In this document: piece after piece, positions 49,664 to 57,494 of the stretch
Layout: every line of letters begins with the position of its first letter
How positions within the stretch are numbered: position 1 is the stretch's first letter
Source: Microbacterium sp. ET2
Lineage (GTDB): Bacteria > Actinomycetota > Actinomycetes > Actinomycetales > Microbacteriaceae
Assembly (NCBI RefSeq): GCF_030347395.1
Contig: NZ_CP128170.1
Span: 248,001-312,000 of the forward strand
Length of the DNA: 64,000 nucleotides
Direction of reading: 5' to 3'
Position numbers and translations under genes: made by a program
Notes under the pieces: model-generated
What the model saw: the letters and a program-made list of their open reading frames with translations, nothing else
Told to the model about the DNA's origin: nothing
The model's database searches: none

Positions 49664-52600
49664 GACGCGCTCACCGCCCCGATCGTGTGGATCCGGCAGA
49701 GCCCGTGGCTGTGCTCGTCGCGGCAGTGCTCCTCGTACGGGGCGCGGAAGGACTCGCCGGTCATCACCGTGATCGCGCTGTGGATGCGGGAGAGGAAGGC
49801 GGTCCGACGTTCTTCGTCGAAGGGCGGCTGCGTCGGGGTGACGAACTCCCGCTGGGAGGTCGGTCGGAGCACGAGAAGTCGTGCGCCTCCGGAGGGCAGT
49901 CCTGCCGTCCCCGCGATGGAGCCGGCCTCGAAGGCCAGTTGATAGGCAGCCAGCTGGGGGTGATCGACGACCTTCGCGTCCGTCTGCGGCTCGCTCTTGC
50001 CGGTCTTCAGATCCACGATGACCACGCTGCCGTCCCCCGTGAGCTCGACGCGGTCGATGTATCCCGACAGCACCGCCTGGGCTTTCGCCGCGCGCTCTTC
50101 GCCATCGCCTTCGGACGACGGCGCACCCACGGTGAGCCCGGTGGGTTCTTCGGGATCGAAGATCAGCGGAATCTCGAAGTGCGGTTCGGCGTCCAGCAGT
50201 CGTCCCCCGTCGGCGTCGAACCGGTCGAGGTAGCGCGCCAGTCGGCGCACGAGGTCGCGGGCCCGGGCGCGCTCGGCCCGGCCCTGCCACGACGCGTCGA
50301 ACACCAGCTCGTGCCAGCGTCGCTCGACCACCTCCCAGAGCGTGTCTTCGTCGGTTCCCGCGGTGGCGACTTCGAGCGCGGCGTGGATGATCGTCCCGAC
50401 TCCTGCCGTCGTACTGCCGGGGTCGCCTCCGAGCTCGCCGATGAGCCAGTTCAGCTCGCACTCCTCGAGGGTGTGCAGTCGGGACGGCGACACCCGCACC
50501 CGCTCGCGCGCGAGATCGCGCAGCGGTCCGCTCGACGTCGGCGGACGCACCCCGTACCACTCCTCCGGTGACGCCCCGGGCACCTCCGCGGCTGCGAGCA
50601 GAGCCAATTGCCCGGCCGCGGCACGAACGCCGGCCGAGTCGGCCGGAGCGTCAGGAGCGGTGAGGGTGCGACGGTGGAGAGCGACGACGCCTCGCAGGCT
50701 CAGCGGGTGCGCGGACGATGCAGCGGGGGCCTCGGGATCGGGAAGAAGGTCGAAGAAGACGCTCGGTCCCCGATCGTCGTCGTCGACGGCGGTGACCACC
50801 GTCTGCGACCGCGAGCGCGACAGCGCGCGGGCGAAGAGGCGGAGTTCATCGTGAAGGGCCGCGCGCCGACGGTCCAGTCCCGCCGCGCCGGGGTCGGATC
50901 CTGCGGGGTATGCAGCGTCGGCCAGCCGCCATGTCTCGAGCAGACTCCCGCGATGGCGGGTGTTCGGCCAGACCCCGTCCTGGACGCCCGCGACGATGAC
51001 GGTATCCACATCCAGGCCGAGGGCCGCTGCCGGCGTCAGCACCGCGACCACGTCGTGCGGGAGCGCGGCATCCAACCGATCGTCGGCCACGGCACTGTCG
51101 AGAAGTCCGCGAATGAAAGCGCGCGCATCCGCGTCCATCGAACGTTCGACGAAGCGCTTGGCCGCCTGGAACAGCGCGACCATCGCGTCGAGGTCACGAC
51201 CGGCCTGATCGGCGAGCGGGCCGTGCCCCTTCGCCTGCTCCACCCATGCCCGCTCCAGGCGGCTGCACTCCCACGCGGTCCAGAGCAGTTCGTGGATGGT
51301 GGCATCCAGCGCAGCCTGTTCCCTCAGGCGTGCGAGGGTGTCGGCCACCACGGCAGCGCGGCGGGCCTCCCGCGTGTCGATCAGCTCCCACTCGAGGGGA
51401 TGGATCATCGCGGACAGCAGCAGATCGCGTCCCGACCGGTCACCGCCCTCGGCGATCTCCCGATGCCGAAGTGCCGTTCGCAGCCTGCGCAGCTCGATGG
51501 AATCGAGGCGGCCGCACACCCCCTCCAGAGCGACGGAGACATCGTCGACGGTCCAGTCCTCGACGGGCCGGTGGGCCAGATCCACGAGCCGGAGGATGTC
51601 GCGGACGGCACGCACCTCTCCGAGTGCTCGACCCGCGCCTTGCGAACGCGCCGGGACCTCACGCGCTGCGAGCTCGGTCTCGAGCGCGGCGACCTGCCGA
51701 CTGTCGTGCGCGACCACCGCCAACTCGCGCCACGGTACGCCGTCGAGCAGGTGACGTTCGCGCAGGATCCGTGCGACGGTGTCGAACTCCTCCGCGGCGG
51801 ATCTCAGCACGAGCGCGCGCACCGACGAGTCCTGCGCCGTCGGATCGGGCGCGCGGCGGTGGGCCACGACCCCGACCGCACCGATCCGCTCGACGACGCG
51901 GCGGACGGTCTCGCGCTGGGCAGGGGTGCCGCGGTGGCCCTCCCCGAGCACATGCACGGTCTTCAGCGAGGCGGCCAACCGGGCGAAGTTCTCCGGTGAC
52001 GCACCCCGGAACGCACCCGCCCCGACGTCCGGGTCGCCGAACGCCAGCACGGCGACGCCCCGGGCGGCGCAGGCCTCCAGCAGCTCGATCGCACCCAGTG
52101 TGAGCTCCTGTGCGTCGTCGACGAGCAGAACGCGCACCCCGCCGGCGACCGCGCGCGCAGCCGCGGCGTCTCGTGCTCGGCGCACGAGCCCGACCGCCTC
52201 GCGGACGAGCCCCGCCGCGTCGCGGTGCGCACCGCGCATCGCCGCGCGCACGTCGAGGTACTCCTGGAAGAACGATGCCAGCGGATGCCACACCTCGACC
52301 TCGCACGTCCGGGCCAGGCGACCGAGCGCCGTCGGCTCGACGCCCAGGGTGGTGCATTCGGCGAGGAACGTGCGCACCTCGGTGCGGAACCCCGCCGTCG
52401 CCCGGATCTCGGGCCCGAGCCATGCCGGCCACCCGCGGGGACGACCAGCCGCTTCGTCCTCGGCGTCGCCGTCGAGCAGGTCGCGCAGCAGCTGATCTTC
52501 GTCGCCTCCCGTGAGCAGCTGCGGCGCGTCGCCGCCGGAGGAGAGCTCGGCGGCGCGCACGATCTGGAACGCGAACGAGGGCACCGAACGGGCCGGAGCG

Positions 52601-52899
52601 CCCGACGTCGCCCGCCCGGCGGCCAGCGACAGCCGGTCGCGCAGGACCGTCGCGGTCTGCCGGGTGGGCGTGAGGACGAGGATCTCATCGGGGTCGGCCC
52701 CCTCGTCCACGAGGTGGCGGAACCGCTCGATGACGGTGCGGGTCTTGCCCGATCCCGGCGCACCCACCACGACGCCCGAGGCGTCCGCGGGAAGCCCGAC
52801 CACCGCCGACTGATCCCCATCCAGGATCGGGGCGGCGCGGCCCTCCACCTGCACGTCTGCCGGTCCGGGTACCAGCGCAGGCAGGTCGGTCGATGTCAC
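49660..52899 (-). CDS. adnA: AdnA-like helicase-nuclease subunit
   Basis: A 1079-residue subunit of the AdnAB complex, which unwinds and trims double-strand ends for recombination in actinobacteria. The N-terminal UvrD-type motor has Walker A 'GAPGSGKT' (46-53), 'VLTPTRQTA', 'VLLVDDAQELTL' in the Walker B place, and 'GDPDVGAGAFRG'. The C-terminal RecB-like nuclease (about 830-1079) has 'VVIVDLKTGK' (about 960) and 'HPQLAAYQLAFEAG'. Cys residues in 'LEECELNW' and 'EEHCRDEHSHGLCRIH' could bind a metal or Fe-S cluster, as in related nucleases. The start is GTG 52899. It is coupled to adnB by a 4-bp overlap. Confidence 0.9.
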   Translation of the reverse strand: MTSTDLPALVPGPADVQVEGRAAPILDGDQSAVVGLPADASGVVVGAPGSGKTRTVIERFRHLVDEGADPDEILVLTPTRQTATVLRDRLSLAAGRATSGAPARSVPSFAFQIVRAAELSSGGDAPQLLTGGDEDQLLRDLLDGDAEDEAAGRPRGWPAWLGPEIRATAGFRTEVRTFLAECTTLGVEPTALGRLARTCEVEVWHPLASFFQEYLDVRAAMRGAHRDAAGLVREAVGLVRRARDAAAARAVAGGVRVLLVDDAQELTLGAIELLEACAARGVAVLAFGDPDVGAGAFRGASPENFARLAASLKTVHVLGEGHRGTPAQRETVRRVVERIGAVGVVAHRRAPDPTAQDSSVRALVLRSAAEEFDTVARILRERHLLDGVPWRELAVVAHDSRQVAALETELAAREVPARSQGAGRALGEVRAVRDILRLVDLAHRPVEDWTVDDVSVALEGVCGRLDSIELRRLRTALRHREIAEGGDRSGRDLLLSAMIHPLEWELIDTREARRAAVVADTLARLREQAALDATIHELLWTAWECSRLERAWVEQAKGHGPLADQAGRDLDAMVALFQAAKRFVERSMDADARAFIRGLLDSAVADDRLDAALPHDVVAVLTPAAALGLDVDTVIVAGVQDGVWPNTRHRGSLLETWRLADAAYPAGSDPGAAGLDRRRAALHDELRLFARALSRSRSQTVVTAVDDDDRGPSVFFDLLPDPEAPAASSAHPLSLRGVVALHRRTLTAPDAPADSAGVRAAAGQLALLAAAEVPGASPEEWYGVRPPTSSGPLRDLARERVRVSPSRLHTLEECELNWLIGELGGDPGSTTAGVGTIIHAALEVATAGTDEDTLWEVVERRWHELVFDASWQGRAERARARDLVRRLARYLDRFDADGGRLLDAEPHFEIPLIFDPEEPTGLTVGAPSSEGDGEERAAKAQAVLSGYIDRVELTGDGSVVIVDLKTGKSEPQTDAKVVDHPQLAAYQLAFEAGSIAGTAGLPSGGARLLVLRPTSQREFVTPTQPPFDEERRTAFLSRIHSAITVMTGESFRAPYEEHCRDEHSHGLCRIHTIGAVSAS

Positions 52900-53049
52900 G
52901 CTTCGACGCTAACCCGGGGCTCCGACAACCCCCGTCACCACACCGACGTGGCGTTCGCCCAGAGCGTGCCCGACCGCCCTTCACCCCTCAGCCGGTGTCG
53001 TAGAGTTGCCATGCGCATCGAGGTCCGAGCGCGAGAGGAAGGCAGACAC

Positions 53050-53274
53050 GTGGAGATCCGTATCGGTATCGCGAACACCGGCCGCGAGCTCAACTTCGAA
53101 ACGAGCGAGTCGGCGGCGGACGTGAAGGCGTCGGTGGCAGCCGCGCTCGATGCCGGCGCGACCCACGTGAGCTTCGCCGACAACAAGGGCAACACCTACA
53201 TCGTGCCCACCGCGGGTCTCGCCTATGTCGAGGTCGGGACCGAGGAGTCCCGCCGCGTCGGTTTCGTCGCCTGA
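53050..53274 (+). CDS. DUF3107 protein
   Basis: A 74-residue cytoplasmic protein of the actinobacterial DUF3107 family; its function is unknown. The whole protein fits the family: 'EIRIGIANTGRELNFE' start, a short helix (about 19-32), 'NKGNTYIVPTAGLAYVEVG' strand region, and a C-terminal 'RRVGFVA'. GTG 53050 has an AGGAAGG ribosome-binding site 7-13 bases upstream. In M. tuberculosis its counterpart (Rv3208A, from memory) lies in the same gene neighbourhood. Confidence 0.85.
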   Translation: MEIRIGIANTGRELNFETSESAADVKASVAAALDAGATHVSFADNKGNTYIVPTAGLAYVEVGTEESRRVGFVA

Positions 53275-53284
53275 GGACTCGACC

Positions 53285-53575
53285 GTGCAGATCCTCCTGG
53301 CCTTCATCGCCGGCGCCGCGATCGGCATCGCGATCCACTTCCTGCTGCAGGGTCGCGACAGCCGTGGGGTGATGCTCGCGCCGGTGATCGGCGCCGCCGC
53401 ATCGGGGATCGTCTGGTCGGCACTGACCTGGTCGGGTGTGGGGATCGACAATCCGTGGATCTGGCTGAGCGCCCTGGTCGCCCCGGCCGTGGTCACCGCG
53501 CCGATCGTGGCTCTGCTGGCGCGCGCACGCGTCGCCGCCGACCGGCGGGAGCGCGACCGGCTCGGCATCGCCTGA
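53285..53575 (+). CDS. Small membrane protein, unknown
   Basis: A 96-residue hydrophobic protein with three likely membrane segments (about 2-20, 30-50, 58-80) separated by short charged turns, and a basic C-terminus 'ARVAADRRERDRLGIA'. I do not recognise a named family. GTG 53285 is taken as the start; it lies ten bases after the DUF3107 stop, so the two may be cotranscribed. Confidence 0.65.
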   Translation: MQILLAFIAGAAIGIAIHFLLQGRDSRGVMLAPVIGAAASGIVWSALTWSGVGIDNPWIWLSALVAPAVVTAPIVALLARARVAADRRERDRLGIA

Positions 53576-53612
53576 GCGGCACCCCGACGGTCGGTGCCGG
53601 GATGGGAGCCGC

Positions 53613-54326
53613 TCAGGCGGCCAGGCCCATGTCCTCCATGCGCCGGGAGTGCGCCGCCATCAACGCGGTGAACACCGGTTCGACCCGCTTCTCATCGGAG
53701 GCGGCGAGCGTCGGAGGACGCAGGGCGGCGCGCGCGATCAGGAGGGTGTCGCCTACCAGGCGCCGGCCCCACATCGCCAGCAGGGAGCGCCATTCCGGGT
53801 CGCTCTGGATCGTCTCGACGACCAGATCGACGATCGCCTGCCGGTCGTCGTCTGCGCGGAGGATCCGCGCGACCCGTCGACCCGTCTCGCCGTAGCTGGC
53901 GGAGAGCGCGAGATAGAAGTCGTCGAGCATGCCGGCGGTGATGTGAACGGAGAGCATCGTCTCCTCGGGTCGGACCCCGTGAGCCGCCCGGCGGAATGCG
54001 TCCAACGGCTCCCGGAACGGGAGCATCAGCGAGGTGGGGTCCTCGCCGCGATCACGGATCAGCGCCACCAGCTCCTCGTGCTTGGTCAGCGCCGCGCCCG
54101 CGGCCCGGGAGAGTGACTCCTTCTCGGCCAGCGACGGGGTCATCGCGATCAGCTCGGAGAGGGTCTCGAAGAAGCCGAGCTGCAGATACGCCGCCTGCCC
54201 GAGGAAGGTGCTGACGTCGGGAGCCAGCTCGGCGAAATCCACGCGCCGCGCGTCGCCGAAATCCCCCCGTGACCGCAACGACAGGGTCCGAGCGGTGCCA
54301 CGCTGCCTTCGCCAGAACCAGTTCAC
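53613..54326 (-). CDS. Ferritin-like fold protein (MiaE-like)
   Basis: A 237-residue all-helical protein of the ferritin-like superfamily often annotated as ferritin-like fold-containing or tRNA-hydroxylase-like. Candidate metal ligands are Glu in 'LQLGFFETLSELI' (about 50-62), the 'TKHEELVALI' helix (about 82-91) and Asp/His in 'SVHITAGMLDDFYLAL' (about 128-143). The complete diiron set of MiaE cannot be confirmed by eye. GTG 54326 ('NWFWRRQRG') is preferred to the upstream ATG 54362. In M. tuberculosis the counterpart is next to rhlE, as here. Confidence 0.72.
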   Translation of the reverse strand: MNWFWRRQRGTARTLSLRSRGDFGDARRVDFAELAPDVSTFLGQAAYLQLGFFETLSELIAMTPSLAEKESLSRAAGAALTKHEELVALIRDRGEDPTSLMLPFREPLDAFRRAAHGVRPEETMLSVHITAGMLDDFYLALSASYGETGRRVARILRADDDRQAIVDLVVETIQSDPEWRSLLAMWGRRLVGDTLLIARAALRPPTLAASDEKRVEPVFTALMAAHSRRMEDMGLAA

Positions 54327-54517
54327 CACGCAGGTCACCTTACCGTCGCGGCTCGCCGCCACGAGGGCGTCGGCGGGCTCGCGGCCGTCGCCGGGTATTC
54401 TGGGACGCGTTCCGGCATCGGATCGGAACCCCCGCGCCTGCGGTCGACGAAGGGCGTGGATCCATCACACGGCCCGCCTGCCACATCCGGGCCCCTTCGA
54501 CAGACAGGCATGACATC

Positions 54518-55981
54518 GTGACGACTTTCGCCGAACTCGGCGTCGATCAGGACATCGTCGATGCGCTCTCCGCGCGCGGCATCATCGACTCCTTCCCGAT
54601 TCAGGAGCAGACCATCCCCCTGGGCCTTCCGGGCCAGGACATCATCGGTCAGGCCAAGACCGGCACCGGGAAGACCTTCGGCTTCGGCATCCCCGTCGTC
54701 CAGCGTCTGGGGCTCGACCCCGCACCGGGTGTGAAGGCACTGATCGTGGTCCCGACCCGGGAACTGGCGGTGCAGGTCTACGAGGACATCGACATGCTCA
54801 CGCAGAACCGCTCGACCTCCGTCGTCGCGATCTACGGCGGGAAGGCCTACGAAGGCCAGATCGAGCAGCTGCAGGCGGGCGCGCAGATCGTCGTCGGAAC
54901 GCCCGGGCGATTGATCGACCTGGCCGGCCAGCGCCTCCTCGACCTCTCCGGTGCGACCGAGGTCGTCCTCGACGAAGCCGACAAGATGCTCGATCTCGGA
55001 TTCCTCCCCGACATCGAGAAGATCTTCCAGAAGCTTCCCGCGGTGCGCCACACCCAGCTCTTCTCGGCCACCATGCCGGGCCCCATCGTGACGCTTGCGC
55101 GTCGGTTCATGTCCAACCCCATCCACATCCGGGCGAACGACCCCGACGAGGGGCTCACGCAGGCGAACATCAACCACCTCGTGTATCGCGCGCACTCGCT
55201 GGACAAGGACGAGGTCATCGCCCGCATCCTGCAGGCGGAGGGGCGCGGCAAGACGGTGATCTTCACCCGTACGAAGCGCGCCGCCCAGAGACTGGTCGAC
55301 GAGCTCGGCGACCGGGGGTTCTCGGTGGTCGCGGTGCACGGCGACATGAGCCAGGAAGCCCGGGAGCGGTCGATGGCGGCGTTCAAGGCGGGGAAGAAGG
55401 AGATCCTGATCGCCACCGATGTGGCCGCCCGCGGCATCGACGTCGACGACGTCACCCACGTCATCAACCACACGATCCCCGACGACGAGAAGACCTACCT
55501 GCACCGCGCGGGGCGAACCGGCCGAGCCGGCAAGACCGGCATCGCCGTGACCTTCGTGGACTGGGAAGACCTGCACAAGTGGGCGCTGATCAACCGTGCG
55601 CTGGAGTTCGGCCAGCCCGAGCCTCGGGAGACGTACTCCTCCAGCCCGCATCTGTTCGAGGACCTCGGCATCCCCGCGGGTGTGCGCGGCCGACTCACCA
55701 GCGCGCCGCGCGCCGAGACGGCGAAGACCTCCGGCGCCGCGTCCGATCGCCCGGGGCGCTCGGATGCGCCCCGCCGTCGTCGGCGGCGCAGTGAGGGCAC
55801 GGGATCGCCCGACGCCGCAAGCGTGCCGGCCGAGCACGGGGCCGAACGCGCCGCCGAGACCGACGGTCAGGGGACGCACGACGGCAGCGGCAAGGAGCAC
55901 CACGACGGCAATGCCGCCCCGGCGCGCCGCCGGCGCCGCCGCCGGGCGCCTCGCACCGGTGGCGCACCGACGGTCGGCTGA
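54518..55981 (+). CDS. rhlE: DEAD-box RNA helicase, RhlE-like
   Basis: An ATP-dependent RNA helicase of 487 residues. The Q-motif region is 'SFPIQEQTIP', Walker A 'AKTGTGKT' (about 45-52), motif Ia 'PTRELAVQ', motif II 'VLDEADKM' (about 151-158), motif III 'FSATMPG', and motif VI 'HRAGRTGRAG' (about 329-338). A disordered basic C-terminal tail of about 100 residues ends in 'ARRRRRRRAPRTGG', probably for RNA binding. The start is GTG 54518; the frame upstream to 54269 is antisense to the ferritin-like gene. A TATTCT box at 54396-54401 would give a leader of over 100 bases, common for cold-regulated helicases. Confidence 0.9.
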   Translation: MTTFAELGVDQDIVDALSARGIIDSFPIQEQTIPLGLPGQDIIGQAKTGTGKTFGFGIPVVQRLGLDPAPGVKALIVVPTRELAVQVYEDIDMLTQNRSTSVVAIYGGKAYEGQIEQLQAGAQIVVGTPGRLIDLAGQRLLDLSGATEVVLDEADKMLDLGFLPDIEKIFQKLPAVRHTQLFSATMPGPIVTLARRFMSNPIHIRANDPDEGLTQANINHLVYRAHSLDKDEVIARILQAEGRGKTVIFTRTKRAAQRLVDELGDRGFSVVAVHGDMSQEARERSMAAFKAGKKEILIATDVAARGIDVDDVTHVINHTIPDDEKTYLHRAGRTGRAGKTGIAVTFVDWEDLHKWALINRALEFGQPEPRETYSSSPHLFEDLGIPAGVRGRLTSAPRAETAKTSGAASDRPGRSDAPRRRRRRSEGTGSPDAASVPAEHGAERAAETDGQGTHDGSGKEHHDGNAAPARRRRRRRAPRTGGAPTVG

Positions 55982-56070
55982 CACCGTCCCGACGGCCGGG
56001 TCGCTCGAGCGATATGGTGAGCGAGACGACGCAGGACGCGGCGTCTCACCTCGCTACGAAAGGCACGACC

Positions 56071-56496
56071 GTGCGCTTCACCGATGTCATCGAGTACCAG
56101 GGTTTCTGGGGATCGTTCTGGGACCTCATCTGGTGGTTCCTGTGGGCCTTCGCCTTCATCGCCTATCTGTTCGCGCTGTTCGCCATCATCGGCGACCTCT
56201 TCCGCGACCACAAGATGAAGGGCTGGGCCAAGGCGATCTGGATCGTCTTCCTCATCTTCGTCCCGTTCCTGACCGCCCTCGTGTATCTGATCGCGCGCGG
56301 CGGCGGCATGGCCGAGCGCAGCGCCGCCCAGGTCCGTGCGATGCAGAAGGCGCAGGACGAGTACATCAAGTCCGTCGCCGGCGCCTCGGCGCACCCCAGT
56401 CCGGCTGATGAGATCGCCAAGGCCAAGGCGCTGCTGGATGCCGGAACCATCACGCCCGAGGAATACGAGCGTCTGAAGGCCCGCGTCATCTCCTGA
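56071..56496 (+). CDS. SHOCT-domain membrane protein
   Basis: A 141-residue protein: an amphipathic N-terminus (VRFTDVIEYQGFWGSFWDLI), two membrane segments (about 20-42 and 55-77) of the PLDc_N type, and a C-terminal SHOCT helix pair ('DEIAKAKALLDAGTITPEEYERLKARVI', shown only in part: AKALLDAGTITPEEYERL). SHOCT domains occur at the ends of many membrane proteins and may mediate oligomer contact; the role here is unknown. GTG 56071 has AAAGG 8 bases upstream and is preferred to 56014. Confidence 0.78.
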   Translation: MRFTDVIEYQGFWGSFWDLIWWFLWAFAFIAYLFALFAIIGDLFRDHKMKGWAKAIWIVFLIFVPFLTALVYLIARGGGMAERSAAQVRAMQKAQDEYIKSVAGASAHPSPADEIAKAKALLDAGTITPEEYERLKARVIS

Positions 56497-56523
56497 CGGT
56501 AGGAGTCGCGGCTCCGTCCTGGT

Positions 56524-57384
56524 TCAGACCAGGACGGGGCTGCTTCCTCTGCCGAGCGCGATGATCCTCTGAATCATCGCCGTCTCGGTGCTGTTCTCGC
56601 CCGGGACGTTGGGCTTGCCCTGTCCGTGGTAGTCGCTGGAGCCGGTCACGATGAGATCACGGTCCTCCACGACGCGCCGGAGCTGACGCACCTGGTCGGC
56701 GATGTTCTCCCGATGGCGCAGCTCCAAGCCGGCGAGCCCCGCGTCGAGCATGCGCTGCATCACCCCGTGCGGGAGCATGCCCCGTCCGGCCGGGTGCGCC
56801 ACCACAGCCACGCCGCCCGCCCCGGTGATCCGCTCGACAGCGGTGACCGGATCGGGCGCGTAGAGCGCGACGTAGTAGTCGCCTCCGGGGTGGAGGATGC
56901 GCGAGAAGGCCTCGGTCCGGTCGCGCACGTAGCCGCGCGCGATGAGGGCGTCGGCGATGTGCGGGCGACCCACCGTGGCACCGTCGGCGGTCTGGGCGAG
57001 GATGTCGCCCCAGTCCAGATCGAAGTCGGCGCTGATGCGCTCGGCCATCTCCTGCGCGCGGTCCATGCGCGAGGAGCGGATGCGATCGGTGAGGGTACGC
57101 AGCTGGGCGTCATCCGGATCGAAGAGATAAGCCAGGATGTGCACGCTTCGCCACTGATACTTCGCCGACAGCTCCATTCCGGGGAGGAATGTCAGCCCCA
57201 GCGCCGATGCGGCGTCGGCGGCCTCGCTCCAGCCCGCTGTCGTGTCGTGGTCCGTGAGCGCCGCCGTCTGCATCCCGTGCCGGTGGGCGGCGCCCATCAC
57301 CTCGGCCGGGGTCTCGGTGCCATCGGAGTAGACGGAGTGGAGGTGCAGATCCCCCGGGCCCTGGGGTCCGCGGGATCGGTGCAT
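56524..57384 (-). CDS. PHP-domain phosphoesterase
   Basis: A 286-residue PHP-family metal-dependent phosphoesterase like YciV/RNase AM and 3',5'-nucleoside bisphosphate phosphatases. The metal ligands are visible: 'DLHLHSVYSDGT' (about 12-23), 'ALTDHDTT' (about 43-50), Glu in 'GMELSAKY' (about 69), 'VVAHPAGRG' (about 194) and 'GSSDYHGQ' (about 249). It may turn over small RNA fragments or pAp-like nucleotides. ATG 57384 starts just before the first motif. The gene stands alone, convergent with the SHOCT gene. Confidence 0.85.
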   Translation of the reverse strand: MHRSRGPQGPGDLHLHSVYSDGTETPAEVMGAAHRHGMQTAALTDHDTTAGWSEAADAASALGLTFLPGMELSAKYQWRSVHILAYLFDPDDAQLRTLTDRIRSSRMDRAQEMAERISADFDLDWGDILAQTADGATVGRPHIADALIARGYVRDRTEAFSRILHPGGDYYVALYAPDPVTAVERITGAGGVAVVAHPAGRGMLPHGVMQRMLDAGLAGLELRHRENIADQVRQLRRVVEDRDLIVTGSSDYHGQGKPNVPGENSTETAMIQRIIALGRGSSPVLV

Positions 57385-57494
57385 CCTCCCACGCTACCGT
57401 CGGCGGCGGGGCCTCGGCGGCGGGGCCCCGGCTGCGAGGGCCACGTCGAGGCCGGGCAGACGGATCTTTCAGACTCGTCGCATAGTGTCGCGAT

